Assembly: GCF_030166655.1 (NCBI RefSeq) | Contig: NZ_CP126446.1 | Span: 2,852,001 to 2,916,000 of the forward strand | Direction of reading: 5' to 3' | Length of the DNA: 64,000 bases | Source of the DNA: Pontibacillus chungwhensis | GTDB lineage: Bacteria > Bacillota > Bacilli > Bacillales > BH030062 | Shown here: one piece after another, positions 15,865 to 27,461 of the stretch | Numbering within the stretch: the first letter of the stretch is position 1 | Layout of the letters: each line of letters starts with the position of its first letter | The notes under the pieces: model-generated | Databases searched by the model: none | What the model was told of the DNA's origin: nothing | Seen by the model: only the letters and a program-made list of their open reading frames with translations | Position numbers and translations under genes: made by a program

Positions 15865-18510
15865 TTATCCTTGATTCGCAACGTTTTGAACATAGGTTTT
15901 TGCATAGTTAACGGCTTCTTCTACCTGATCAGGATTTTTACCACCGGCTTGTGCCATATCAGGACGACCTCCGCCGCCTCCGCCGCAGCGTGTAGCCACT
16001 TCTTTAATTAAATGACCAGCGTGGTAACCCTGATCCATTAAATCTTTCGTGACACCAGAAACTAACTGTACTTTACCATTGTTAACAGATGCAAGAAGAA
16101 TAATGCCTGAAGATACCTTTTGTTTTAAATCATCCAACATATTACGAAGCGCGTTCATATCAGATACATCAACTTGCTTAGCTAGAAGAGAAACCCCTTC
16201 TACCTCTTCAAATTGATCTAAAATAGAAGATGCTTCAAGGTTAGATAATTTCGCTGATAGAGACTCTTTCTCTCTTTGAACTTCTTTCATTTCTTGATAA
16301 AGTCCTTCGATGCGCTCAGGAACCGTATGTGGTTTTGTCTTTAACAAGTCTGCAGCCTGGTTTAACAGTACTTCTTTCCCGTTCATATACTCATAAGCAC
16401 CTTTACCTGTTACCGCTTCGATACGACGAGTTCCTGCACCGATGCCTGACTCAGCAATAATCTTGAAGAGACCAATTTCAGCTGTGTTGTAAACATGACA
16501 ACCGCCGCAAAGCTCGATGGAGTAATCGCCAACCTTTACAACCCGAACTTCGTCCCCGTATTTTTCACCAAAGAGCGCCATAGCCCCCATGTCTTTTGCT
16601 TCTTGCAAGCTATGAGTGCCGATGGATACCGGAATAGAAGCCCATACTTTTTCGTTAACTGCTGTTTCAATTTGTTCTATTTCCTCTGTTGATACAGACC
16701 CAAAGTGTGAGAAGTCAAAGCGTAGACGGTCTCCTCTTACAAGGGAACCAGCCTGGTTCACATGCTCTCCTAACACATCTTTTAAAGCTTGGTGTAATAA
16801 GTGTGTAGCCGTATGGTTTTTCACCACGTGAGAACGAGTGCCGCGCTCAACCGTCGCTTTTACTTGTTCACCTTTTTGAATCGTACCTTCTTGTACAATA
16901 GCACGGTGAAGATTTTGTCCGTTTGGTGCTTTTTGAACATCTTGCACTTCAAGGGTAGCCGATTCCGTTTGAATATACCCTTTATCAGCAACCTGTCCTC
17001 CACTCTCAGCGTAGAAAGGAGTTTTCTCAAGAAATACATATACTTCTTCGCCAGCTTGTGCCTCAGAAGCAAAATCTTTATTCTTCACAAGCTCTGTAAT
17101 CGTTGTATAGGTTTCAAGCTGGTCATAGCCAATAAATTCACTTGCTACCGTTACTTCTCCAAGAACACCTTCTTGTACAGACATGGAATCCACTTTTTGA
17201 CGAGCATTACGTGCACGTTCTCTTTGACGTTCCATTTCTTGTCGGAAGCCTTCCTCGTCAAGGGTAAAACCTGCTTCATGCACATACTCTTCTGTCAGCT
17301 CTTTCGGGAAGCCATAAGTGTCATAAAGGCGGAAAACTTCTGTACCTGGGAAGACGTTTTTCCCTTTAGCTGTTTCTTCTTTGATGATTGTTGTAAGGAT
17401 CGCTAAACCATCGTTTAAAGTTTCATGGAAACGCTCCTCCTCGTTCTTCATTACCGTCTCAATGAAGTCCTGCTTTTTCTTCACTTCTGGATAGAAATCT
17501 TGCATAACGTCTGCCACATGCCCTACGAGTTTATACATAAATGGCTCATGAATGCCTATTTGTTTCGCGTAACGGACAGCGCGACGAAGCAAACGACGTA
17601 GAACATACCCGCGGCCTTCATTAGAAGGAAGAGCACCGTCTCCAACTGCAAATGTTACTGTGCGGACGTGGTCTGCAATTACTTTAAAGGAAACATCTTT
17701 CTCTTCATCTTTGCCGTACGTCGTGTCTGCAAGCTTTTCGGTATGTTCGATGACCGACTTAAATAAATCCGTTTCAAAGTTTGTCGGTGTATCTTGAATA
17801 ACAGATACAATTCGTTCTAGTCCCATACCTGTATCAATGTTTTTCTTCGGTAATGGAGTATACGTGTCATCTGGATTATGGTTAAACTGAGAGAACACCA
17901 AGTTCCAGATCTCAAGGTAACGTTCATTTTCGCCACCTGGATACAGTTCAGGATCCTTTGGATCGTTTCCGTATTTTTCACCACGATCATAGAAGATCTC
18001 TGTGTTAGGACCACTTGGACCTTCACCAATGTCCCAGAAGTTCTCTTCAAGACGAATGATGCGTTCTTCAGGTACCCCAACATCATCTTTCCACATGTTG
18101 AATGCTTCATCGTCTTCTGGGTGTACGGTTACAGATAATTTCTCAGGATCAAATCCGATCCAGTCTGGGCTCGTTAAGAATTCCCAAGCGTATTCAATCG
18201 CTTCTTTCTTAAAATAATCTCCAATGGAGAAGTTTCCTAACATTTCAAAGAACGTATGGTGACGGGCCGTTTTCCCTACGTTTTCAATATCATTCGTACG
18301 AATTGATTTCTGGGCGTTTACAATACGCGGGTTATCTGGAATCACTCGACCGTCAAAATATTTCTTTAAAGTTGCTACCCCACTATTGATCCAAAGTAGT
18401 GTTGGGTCTTCGTGTGGAACGAGAGATGCACTAGGCTCTACGCTATGTCCTTTTTCTTTAAAGAAATCAAGGAACATCTGACGTACCTGTGCTGACGTTA
18501 ATGTTTTCAT
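15865..18510 (-). CDS. alaS: alanyl-tRNA synthetase
   Basis: Charges tRNA-Ala. 881 residues from ATG 18510, which has AAGGAGGC 9 bases upstream; the open frame extends 39 codons further into the T-box leader, but that part is not coding. Class II core: [21 protein letters not shown] (about 70-90) and [10 protein letters not shown]; editing domain with [12 protein letters not shown] (about 565) and [15 protein letters not shown] (zinc/editing site near 664); C-terminal C-Ala/DHHA1 part with [17 protein letters not shown] near 848. Expression should be controlled by the Ala T-box upstream. Confidence 0.97.
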   Translation of the reverse strand: MKTLTSAQVRQMFLDFFKEKGHSVEPSASLVPHEDPTLLWINSGVATLKKYFDGRVIPDNPRIVNAQKSIRTNDIENVGKTARHHTFFEMLGNFSIGDYFKKEAIEYAWEFLTSPDWIGFDPEKLSVTVHPEDDEAFNMWKDDVGVPEERIIRLEENFWDIGEGPSGPNTEIFYDRGEKYGNDPKDPELYPGGENERYLEIWNLVFSQFNHNPDDTYTPLPKKNIDTGMGLERIVSVIQDTPTNFETDLFKSVIEHTEKLADTTYGKDEEKDVSFKVIADHVRTVTFAVGDGALPSNEGRGYVLRRLLRRAVRYAKQIGIHEPFMYKLVGHVADVMQDFYPEVKKKQDFIETVMKNEEERFHETLNDGLAILTTIIKEETAKGKNVFPGTEVFRLYDTYGFPKELTEEYVHEAGFTLDEEGFRQEMERQRERARNARQKVDSMSVQEGVLGEVTVASEFIGYDQLETYTTITELVKNKDFASEAQAGEEVYVFLEKTPFYAESGGQVADKGYIQTESATLEVQDVQKAPNGQNLHRAIVQEGTIQKGEQVKATVERGTRSHVVKNHTATHLLHQALKDVLGEHVNQAGSLVRGDRLRFDFSHFGSVSTEEIEQIETAVNEKVWASIPVSIGTHSLQEAKDMGAMALFGEKYGDEVRVVKVGDYSIELCGGCHVYNTAEIGLFKIIAESGIGAGTRRIEAVTGKGAYEYMNGKEVLLNQAADLLKTKPHTVPERIEGLYQEMKEVQREKESLSAKLSNLEASSILDQFEEVEGVSLLAKQVDVSDMNALRNMLDDLKQKVSSGIILLASVNNGKVQLVSGVTKDLMDQGYHAGHLIKEVATRCGGGGGGRPDMAQAGGKNPDQVEEAVNYAKTYVQNVANQG

Positions 18511-18572
18511 GGAAGGGGCCTCCTTGGTATTACGAATACAACGACGTATAGATCGAGTCATACAATTGGACA

Positions 18573-18858
18573 TAAAAAAACTCCCGTCCTGCATCACCTG
18601 CAGGGACGAGAGTTGTCGCGGTACCACCCTGATTACGGATTCCTTAAGAATCCATCACTTTACGAAGAGATCATAACGATCTCCACTTTCACTGTAACGG
18701 AGCGAAACCCGGCAGTTTTTACCTGCACTCAGAATTAGCGTTCCATAGCCCTTCATCTAAAACTCCTCTCAGCCAAATGGGAGCTTCTCTCTAGCAGATG
18801 GACTGCTATGTACTCGATCCTTCAACGTATTGTGTATCCGTTTCTTAGTCTTGTTTAT
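18573..18858 (-). promoter_or_regulatory. T-box leader of alaS (alanine)
   Basis: On the - strand the T-box AGGGTGGTACCGCG reads at 18630-18617, followed by a terminator stem ACTCTCGTCCCTGCAGG/CCTGCAGGACGGGAGT (18613-18580) and seven T (18579-18573). Upstream, Stem I contains CCATTTGGCTGAGAG. The probable specifier codon is GCT (Ala; + strand AGC at 18737-18739) in the context GGAAC-GCT-A. Uncharged tRNA-Ala should pair with the specifier and T-box and favour read-through into alaS. The T-box is certain; the specifier position is inferred from loop layout. Confidence 0.93.
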
Positions 18859-18864
18859 GCCAAA

Positions 18865-18893
18865 ATTATAGAAAACAAATAGCGAAATGTCAA
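18865..18893 (-). promoter_or_regulatory. SigA promoter for the alaS leader
   Basis: Complement of TTGACA at 18893-18888, 17 bases, TATAAT at 18870-18865: a perfect SigA promoter. The -35 box overlaps the stop codon of the upstream AI-2E family gene. Confidence 0.9.
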
Positions 18894-19957
18894 CGTTCTT
18901 GCCGAAACAACTTCGTATGATGAATCAGGACACGAATAATGGTAAGAACAGGAACGGCTATAATCATCCCGATAATCCCGCCGATCTCCCCTCCAATAAG
19001 AAGTGCAAAAATGATTAAGACCGGATGGATGTGTAGACTCTTTCCGACGATAAAGGGCGAAAGCAAGTTACTTTCTATAAGTTGCACGACAAATACAGCC
19101 ACCACCACAAACAAAACCATCTTCGTTGATACCGTAAAAGCTATAACAACCGCTGGCACTGCTCCTATGATCGGTCCAAAATACGGGATAATATTGGTCA
19201 CTCCCATTATTCCACCAAGGACAAGGGGGAACCTCATTCCAATGAACCACAGAGCCAGCATAGAAATTAGGCCTACGAACAAACACACTAGCAGTTGGCC
19301 CCGGATATAACTCCCTAAGCTTTTATCAATCTCATGTAAAACTTCCTGCCCCTCCTTACGGTAACGCCTGGGCGTCAGCTTGTATAAAGTTGTCGACATA
19401 ATCGGATAGTCTTTCAGCATATAAAAAACCAAAACAGGAATGACCGCCAGAATGATAAACACATCAAACAACCCTGTTAAACGGTTCCCTATAGATAGTA
19501 TAAAATCCTCACCAAGCTGCTCCACATTCGTTAACATGACATCCATACGATCATGAACACTTTCTGGCAAAAAGGAAGTACGTTCATAGATCTCATAGAT
19601 CCACTGTCTATATGTTTCAACAAATCCAGGCAAACTTTCACTTAAGCCCTTCATTTGCTTCAGAAATAGCGGATACGCTTTATATACCACATACCCTATG
19701 CCGCCAAAAAACAAAATATAGATCAACGTAATGGCAAGCCACCGTGGTACATTACGGTGATATAACCCTTCCACTACAGGATGGAGCAAATAAGCAATGA
19801 ATAAGGACACAATAAACGGAATAAACAAACGAAACAGGACTTGAAGAAACGTTTCATAAAAGGGGAAGAGCTTAACAATCAAATAAACAATTAATAATAC
19901 CAGTAAAACCAATACAGAGCGGTAAATCCATTGAAGTGTCGAGGACTTATTTTCCAC
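18890..19957 (-). CDS. AI-2E family transporter (YrrI-like)
   Basis: 355 residues with about seven or eight membrane helices: an N-terminal pair, a soluble middle (about 105-150), and a C-terminal group with GVTNIIPYFGPIIGAVPAV (about 255-273) and the typical FALLIGGEIGGIIGMIIAVP. This is the AI-2E/PerM family; members export small molecules or ions (Na+/H+ exchange has been reported for some halophile members), but the substrate cannot be read from sequence. In B. subtilis the related yrrI also lies beside alaS. The last codons overlap the alaS promoter. A terminator-like hairpin is not seen. Confidence 0.88.
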   Translation of the reverse strand: MENKSSTLQWIYRSVLVLLVLLIVYLIVKLFPFYETFLQVLFRLFIPFIVSLFIAYLLHPVVEGLYHRNVPRWLAITLIYILFFGGIGYVVYKAYPLFLKQMKGLSESLPGFVETYRQWIYEIYERTSFLPESVHDRMDVMLTNVEQLGEDFILSIGNRLTGLFDVFIILAVIPVLVFYMLKDYPIMSTTLYKLTPRRYRKEGQEVLHEIDKSLGSYIRGQLLVCLFVGLISMLALWFIGMRFPLVLGGIMGVTNIIPYFGPIIGAVPAVVIAFTVSTKMVLFVVVAVFVVQLIESNLLSPFIVGKSLHIHPVLIIFALLIGGEIGGIIGMIIAVPVLTIIRVLIHHTKLFRQER

Positions 19958-20155
19958 AGTCGCACCTCCCTTTTCTTGTTTATATTAGGGTGATTGGTTT
20001 GAGAACGTTTTATACCTCCTCACACATATTTAATAAACTGGTTTTCTGATCGGTGTAAAGTCGGAAAGGTCCGTTGCTAAAAAGTGCTTGGGCTAGCTCA
20101 GACCACCTTACGCTAAAGCAAAGAGAAACAGCTCCCTTCCACATCAGACAAAAAA

Positions 20156-20192
20156 AGCAGGCCCCGCGGTTGCGGGACCTGCTTTTTTTTAT
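20156..20192. terminator. strong bidirectional terminator
   Basis: AGCAGGCCCCGC/GCGGGACCTGCT (20156-20183), loop GGTT, with A7 on the left and T8 on the right. It ends the yrzQ/yrzR-like unit on the - strand. The rest of the gap 19958-20192 shows nothing recognisable. Confidence 0.9.
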
Positions 20193-20345
20193 TTAACGGA
20201 AAGCTTTGCTTACTCTCTTACGCATACGCTTCATTGACCGTTTTGAGAACATATCGGAGAAGTCTTTCTTGCGACCTCTTTTCGATCTGGAGTAAAATGC
20301 GGCAGCGCCTACTCCAAGTGCTACTAGAGAAGAGAACCTGTTCAT
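20193..20345 (-). CDS. small basic protein (DUF3918, YrzQ-like)
   Basis: A 50-residue protein. It starts MNRFSSLVALGVGAAAFY, a short hydrophobic segment, and continues with a very basic tail (SKRGRKKDF, MKRMRKRVSKAF). This matches DUF3918, small proteins of Bacillaceae with the same N-terminus and a KRMRKR-type end. The position next to the zinc-ribbon gene and recD2 matches B. subtilis yrzQ-yrzR-yrrC. Function unknown. It lies too close to the terminator for anything else to fit. Confidence 0.75.
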   Translation of the reverse strand: MNRFSSLVALGVGAAAFYSRSKRGRKKDFSDMFSKRSMKRMRKRVSKAFR

Positions 20346-20369
20346 TCGCTTCACCACCCGTAAATGGAT

Positions 20370-20558
20370 TTACCATTGGGCTGTTTGCTCTTCGTCTCCA
20401 AACAAGTCATCCAGAGAGCTTAGGGAGCCATCTTCTTCAACTTGGTGTACGTGAACCTTGCCTTTAGTCGTCGATAGCTCGATGAAGCAGGTCCAGCAGT
20501 AATATTGGTTATTACCAATTTTCCCGATATCTTTTCGTTTACAATTTGGACAATGCAT
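20370..20558 (-). CDS. small zinc-ribbon protein (YrzR-like)
   Basis: A 62-residue protein. Two CxxC knuckles, CPNC (3-6) and CWTC (21-24), in MHCPNCKRKDIGKIGNNQYY form a zinc ribbon; the rest is acidic with a DDLFGDEEQ tail. Function is unknown. It lies between recD2 and the DUF3918 gene, the same order as B. subtilis. It may bind nucleic acid or protein through the ribbon, but this is not shown. Confidence 0.8.
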   Translation of the reverse strand: MHCPNCKRKDIGKIGNNQYYCWTCFIELSTTKGKVHVHQVEEDGSLSSLDDLFGDEEQTAQW

Positions 20559-20703
20559 GACGGCAACTCCTTACTTGTGTAAGTATCTAGTTGCCATTAT
20601 TGCCCGTAAAAAGATCAGTCATACACGTAGAGATGAATTTACTGGCACCCAATGGTATGTCCCACAACGTTTATTAACGTGGAACAGTTATAGTATGTGC
20701 CAA

Positions 20704-23040
20704 TCACATGAAGTCATAAGGGGAAAGTTCTTCCTCATCGAGATCCTCTTCATCCTTCACTTCAGCTTCCATGTAAATCTTGATCTTATCAGGCAAATCC
20801 GTAAAGCGGCGATTGGTATCTACTGTGTCTACACCTCGCTTAAAGGCTTCTTGGTCTCCACAGATAATAAGGGATTGCTTACTACGTGTAACCGCCGTGT
20901 ATAACAGGTTTCTTCGAAGCATTCGACTGTATCCTCTTACAACAGGTAAAATAACAATCGGAAATTCGCTTCCTTGAGACTTGTGAATGGATGTACAATA
21001 GGCATGCATCAGTTGGTTCAAATCTTTACGTAAGTACTCCACTTCCTTGCCTTCAAAGGACACAACAAGCTTCTCTTTTTGTTCCTTCGTCTCATCAGCT
21101 CTGTAAATCGCGACAATTTCACCTATGTCTCCATTGTAGACCCCTGACTCAGGCTGGTTGACAAGCTGAATAACTTTATCCCCAGAGCGATAAGTGAGGT
21201 CATCTTTCATCTTTATTTCCCTACGCTGTCTAGAAGGAGGGTTGGCGAGTGCTTGAATCTCCTGATTAAGCTGATGAATACCATTCTTAGCCCGATACAT
21301 TGGGGCCAGTATTTGGATATCTTTTAAAGTATGGCCTCTTGCCATCGCCTTTTGATAAACTTGCTGAATAACAGGCAACACCTGGGGTTCAGGGCATGTA
21401 ATGAATGAAAAGTCATGAGATTTGGCTAATGATTCTTCGTCACATTTGCCCTTTTTCATGTCGTGTGCCAATCGAATAATTTGCGAGCCTTCCTTTTGCC
21501 GATATACCTCTTTGAGCTGTGTAGCTGGTATGTAATCAGTCGTTAACAAGTCAGATAAAACTTGCCCTGGTCCGACAGATGGCAGCTGATCTTCATCCCC
21601 TACTAACAGCACTTGCATATCATCAGGTATGGCCCGAAACAGTTGATTCGCAAGCCAGATATCAACCATAGAGAATTCATCAATTATTAATATCTTTCCA
21701 CTTAGTTGATTGTTTTGGTCTTTATCAAATGACTCACCACCTGTCCATCCAAGCAAGCGGTGAATGGTGACTGCTGGCAATCCTGTTGATTCATTCATGC
21801 GTTTGGCTGCTCTTCCCGTTGGAGCTGTCAGAAGGAATGGGAACGGTTCATCTTTTCCATAATCAGCAGGCTTGAGAGACTTTCGCTTCAATTTGGCGTA
21901 AGCGTTGACAATCCCTTTAATAACTGTCGTTTTTCCAGTACCAGGTCCACCTGTTAGAATCATCGTTTTGGAATGAAGGGCTTTCTCAATCGCATCAAAC
22001 TGTTCCTTCCCATAACTTATGCTTTCTTCGTCTTCAATTTCCCCAACGACTTTCATTAATTCAGCCTGAGTAAACTCTTCCTCGAGCTCTGAAAGCATAA
22101 CTCTGTGCATTTGTTTGGCGAAACCGGCTTCTGCAAAGAAAAGCGATGGCAAATAAACTTTTTCCTGCTCCACTAGTACTTTCTCATCTTCGACAAGTTG
22201 CGCTATTTCTCGGGAAATAATCTCTTTGGTAATAAGGCCAGATGAACCTTGTAATATGCTTAACACTTCTTCCTCTAAAGCTTCAAAAGTCATATAGACA
22301 TGCCCATGACTACTCCCTTGATTTAAAGCGTACATACAGGCTGCTTGAATTCTTGTCGGGTGATCAAAAGCAATATTATTCTGTGAAGCCACTTCATCGG
22401 CGCGTTTAAAACCAAAACCCTGAATATCAAATACAAATTGATAAGGATCTTCCTGCAGAATTTCAAGCGCTTGGTCTTGGTACGTTTCATAAATTTTTTG
22501 AGCCATTTGCAATCCAAAGCCGTATTGAGACAAACCAATTACAATATGCTCAAATCCCTGATGTTGCTTTAAATCTGCCACTAACCTGTCCGCTTTATCT
22601 TGCTTCAGACCTGGGACTTGTTTTAGTACGGAAGGGTCTTGCAGGATACGGCTGATGGTTTGTTCCCCAAGTATGCCAACAATATTTTCAGCAGTACGTT
22701 TCCCGATTCCATAAAATAGGTCACTAGAAAGGTATCCAACGATCCCTTCTTTACTCGTTGGCACTTCTTTTTGGTAATGCTCAACGTGGTACTGTTCACC
22801 AAATTTCGGGTGATTGGTCACCTTTCCATAAAACGTATAGTGCTCTCCCTGGTCTAATGGTGAAAAATGGCCTTTTAACACAATTTCTTTTTCCTCAAAA
22901 GGCTCATTGGTCTCGATGACTTTAACCAGTGCAATGGAAAAGTGTTCTTCATCATTATGGTAAATCATTCTTAGTGGTTCCCCTTTGATGAAGCCTTTTT
23001 CGGGTTCGAAATTTTCTTCTAATTGCTTCTCCATTGCCAT
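20704..23040 (-). CDS. recD2: RecD2-type ATP-dependent DNA helicase
   Basis: A superfamily 1B 5'-3' DNA helicase acting in repair and replication-fork maintenance without RecBC. 778 residues: an N-terminal OB/HhH part (about 1-340) typical of RecD2, Walker A GGPGTGKTT (near 366), Walker B IIDEFSM (near 455), GDEDQLPSVGPG (motif III), and TSIHKSQGSEFPIVILP plus NLLYTAVTRSK near the end (motifs V and VI). It corresponds to B. subtilis yrrC. It follows the TPR gene after 15 bases. Confidence 0.95.
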   Translation of the reverse strand: MAMEKQLEENFEPEKGFIKGEPLRMIYHNDEEHFSIALVKVIETNEPFEEKEIVLKGHFSPLDQGEHYTFYGKVTNHPKFGEQYHVEHYQKEVPTSKEGIVGYLSSDLFYGIGKRTAENIVGILGEQTISRILQDPSVLKQVPGLKQDKADRLVADLKQHQGFEHIVIGLSQYGFGLQMAQKIYETYQDQALEILQEDPYQFVFDIQGFGFKRADEVASQNNIAFDHPTRIQAACMYALNQGSSHGHVYMTFEALEEEVLSILQGSSGLITKEIISREIAQLVEDEKVLVEQEKVYLPSLFFAEAGFAKQMHRVMLSELEEEFTQAELMKVVGEIEDEESISYGKEQFDAIEKALHSKTMILTGGPGTGKTTVIKGIVNAYAKLKRKSLKPADYGKDEPFPFLLTAPTGRAAKRMNESTGLPAVTIHRLLGWTGGESFDKDQNNQLSGKILIIDEFSMVDIWLANQLFRAIPDDMQVLLVGDEDQLPSVGPGQVLSDLLTTDYIPATQLKEVYRQKEGSQIIRLAHDMKKGKCDEESLAKSHDFSFITCPEPQVLPVIQQVYQKAMARGHTLKDIQILAPMYRAKNGIHQLNQEIQALANPPSRQRREIKMKDDLTYRSGDKVIQLVNQPESGVYNGDIGEIVAIYRADETKEQKEKLVVSFEGKEVEYLRKDLNQLMHAYCTSIHKSQGSEFPIVILPVVRGYSRMLRRNLLYTAVTRSKQSLIICGDQEAFKRGVDTVDTNRRFTDLPDKIKIYMEAEVKDEEDLDEEELSPYDFM

Positions 23041-23055
23041 AAGGGTTCTACTCCT

Positions 23056-23730
23056 TTAATCTCCCTGATTTTGCTCTAGTAACTCTTCTACTTTGGCTTT
23101 CGCATTAGCCGCAAGCATGTGATCTGGCTGTATATCAATAGCCAATCCGAAATGTTTTAACGCTTGTTCCGGGTCTTCTTTATAAAGAAAGGATACACCT
23201 AAATTATAGTGCGCGTCACTGTGCTCGTGGTTTAACGTAAGCACCTTTGTAAACGTTTGAATCGCTTCATCAATCATTCCGACCTGAGCAAGGCAAAGGC
23301 CGTATTGAAAATGGACTTCAGCGTCTTCAGGGGAGAGCTCTGTGGCGCGTTGTAAATAGGCCAAAGCAAACTTAAATTGTTCCTGATACAATAAACTCAG
23401 TCCAAGCATATAATAGGCGTCGCTCTCTTCCAGACCTTTTTGAATGGCTTTTTGGAACGGCTCAACCGCTTCATCAAACCGCTCTTGTTCGTAATAGACA
23501 TTTCCTAACCCATAATGAGCCGTTGCTACCTCATCGTTTAGTTCAATGGCTTTCTTAAAGAAACGTTCAGCACGATCACGATCGTTCATATGGAGTAATA
23601 AGTTTCCGAAGTTCACATATCCTAGCGGTTCTGTAGGATTCTCTTCAATTGCTTGTGTGAAAGATTGAGCTGCTTCCTCATATTTCTGATTTTGCATATA
23701 TTCTATACCTTGAGTTAAATGATCCATCAT
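23056..23730 (-). CDS. yrrB: tetratricopeptide repeat protein (YrrB-like)
   Basis: 224 residues built almost wholly of about six 34-residue TPR units, with the repeat pattern seen in GYVNFGNLLLHMNDRDRAE, AHYGLGNVYYEQERFDEA, AYYMLGLSLLYQEQFKFA and AHYNLGVSFLYKEDPEQA. No signal peptide or membrane segment, so a cytosolic scaffold. B. subtilis YrrB at the same place has a solved TPR structure, but its partner is not known. It lies between mnmA and recD2. Confidence 0.9.
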   Translation of the reverse strand: MMDHLTQGIEYMQNQKYEEAAQSFTQAIEENPTEPLGYVNFGNLLLHMNDRDRAERFFKKAIELNDEVATAHYGLGNVYYEQERFDEAVEPFQKAIQKGLEESDAYYMLGLSLLYQEQFKFALAYLQRATELSPEDAEVHFQYGLCLAQVGMIDEAIQTFTKVLTLNHEHSDAHYNLGVSFLYKEDPEQALKHFGLAIDIQPDHMLAANAKAKVEELLEQNQGD

Positions 23731-23830
23731 TAATTCCTCCTACTGCTTAAAACAATTCAAACATTTAATAAATGCTTTTCTTAAAGGATATCCATTCAAA
23801 TCCCTTTCCCTACACATTGTAACAGAGTCA

Positions 23831-23882
23831 CTAAAAAAAAGAATGCCCCATAAAAGGGGAACGTTTCCCTTTGGGACATCCT
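23831..23882 (-). terminator. terminator of mnmA
   Basis: On the - strand ATGTCCCAAAGGG...CCCTTTTATGGGGCAT forms a long imperfect stem (23841-23880), followed by eight T (23832-23840). Confidence 0.85.
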
Positions 23883-23888
23883 TTAGCA

Positions 23889-26160
<2,272 letters not shown>

Positions 26161-26180
26161 TAGAGATCTCCTCTCCATCT

Positions 26181-26600
26181 TTAAATATAAAACATATACG
26201 CTTCTTGCTCGTCGGAATCATCATGCTGGGCAAGATCGTGTAAAGTTGTTGTATCTAAAACATCTTTCACAGCATCACGAATCCGCATCCAAAGCGCTTG
26301 TTTTGCCGGCTCTTCATCTTCAATACCTTCTACCGGACTAATCGGTCCTTCTAAGACTCGTATCACGTCACCTGAAGTAATTTGATCCGGATTTCTAGTT
26401 AACATGTAACCGCCATAAGCACCACGGACACTTCTAACTAATCCCGCATTTCGTAGCGGAGCAATAAGTTGTTCTAAATAGTGTTCAGATAAGTTGTTTT
26501 CTCGAGCGATTGATTTCAACGAGATCGGACCATCACCGTATTTCTTGGCTAGTGCGATCATGATGGTCAGACCGTAACGTCCCTTTGTAGAGATCTTCAT
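26181..26600 (-). CDS. cymR: cysteine metabolism repressor CymR (Rrf2 family)
   Basis: 139 residues: MKISTKGRYGLTIMIALA opens the Rrf2 winged helix, followed by SLKSIARENNLSEHYLEQLIAPLRNAGLV (recognition region) and RGAYGGYML. There is no cluster of cysteines, so no iron-sulfur site, as in CymR. In B. subtilis CymR with CysK represses sulfur uptake and cysteine genes. The start is ATG 26600, with GAGGTG six bases before it. It lies inside the 3' end of the yczE-like gene, overlapping by 68 bases. Confidence 0.92.
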   Translation of the reverse strand: MKISTKGRYGLTIMIALAKKYGDGPISLKSIARENNLSEHYLEQLIAPLRNAGLVRSVRGAYGGYMLTRNPDQITSGDVIRVLEGPISPVEGIEDEEPAKQALWMRIRDAVKDVLDTTTLHDLAQHDDSDEQEAYMFYI

Positions 26601-27276
26601 GAGCTTCACCTCTTCGTATCATATAGTCTAATAATTTCTTAGTTTGGGGTAAAGAATACCCAACGATTGTACCAAGGCCTAACGCAATGACTACTGTGCC
26701 GACACCAACAGGCCCACCTAACATCCAACCTAATAGGAATACGGTCACTTCTATGCCATTTCGAACCCACTGAACTTTCCATCCTGTTAGATCTCGAATG
26801 ACTAGCATCAAACCATCTCTAGGGCCTGCGCCAAGTCCAGGAGCTACATAAATTCCAATTCCATAAGCTAAAACCGCAATTCCTAATAAAAAGACCACGA
26901 TGTTACTTAAAAGCGTTTCAGGGGTAGGAAGAACGAAAATAAAAATATCAATAAAGACACCAATAAGAAGCATATTTAATATTGTACCAATTTGAGGCCA
27001 TGATTTTGTGACAATTGACGTAAAACCGACAACCACTAATCCTGCAATGATTGACCATGACCCAACCGTTAAACCAAATTGTTCATTAAGACCAACATGG
27101 AAGACGTCCCAAGGACCAATTCCAAAACGATCAGCTTTAATTGTCAAAGAAATTCCTAACGCCAGAATAATAAGCCCTACAACAAAAAAAGACCAACGTA
27201 TAAGGGTTGCACGTTGAGTAAATGTTTGCTTGTTCACCGAGCTTGATGAATGAGCGCGTTTGTTCTTTGTTGTCAT
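26533..27276 (-). CDS. YczE/YitT family membrane protein
   Basis: 247 residues with about five or six membrane helices; GIGPWDVFHVGL (near 52-63) and APGLGAGPRDGLMLVIRDLTGWKVQWVRN (near 146-174) are the YczE signature. In B. subtilis YczE affects production of secondary metabolites and sits near sfp, but no biochemical activity is known. The C-terminal 20-odd residues are charged (EAHEDLYKGTLRSDHHDRTSQEIR) and are encoded by DNA that also encodes the start of cymR, so the extension may be a chance read-through of an earlier stop. In B. subtilis this gene is not in this neighbourhood. Confidence 0.85.
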   Translation of the reverse strand: MTTKNKRAHSSSSVNKQTFTQRATLIRWSFFVVGLIILALGISLTIKADRFGIGPWDVFHVGLNEQFGLTVGSWSIIAGLVVVGFTSIVTKSWPQIGTILNMLLIGVFIDIFIFVLPTPETLLSNIVVFLLGIAVLAYGIGIYVAPGLGAGPRDGLMLVIRDLTGWKVQWVRNGIEVTVFLLGWMLGGPVGVGTVVIALGLGTIVGYSLPQTKKLLDYMIRRGEAHEDLYKGTLRSDHHDRTSQEIR

Positions 27277-27461
27277 AATTCATGATCCTTTCTATATAGA
27301 GAGCCTATCACTCCTATTTTTACACCATTAGATATTATAGCACGAATGGCAACCTTCTTGCATTTTATCGCCTATATCTTTACCCTTTAAGAATAATACA
27401 GTAACAATATCGAACAATTGATAGATGAGTAAATTCAGATTGTAAAGGAGTGTGTCACCCT

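Noticed and set aside
16801-17406. 201-codon + strand open frame
   Set aside because: Fully antisense to alaS, with no ribosome site; its composition mirrors the alaS codons.
18511-18627. 39 extra N-terminal codons of alaS
   Set aside because: They lie in the T-box terminator; the ribosome site and family start fit ATG 18510.
20075-20110. AAGTGCTTGGG shared with the opposite strand near 42630-42640 as a repeat family
   Set aside because: Only 11 bases match and the flanks differ; chance is likely.
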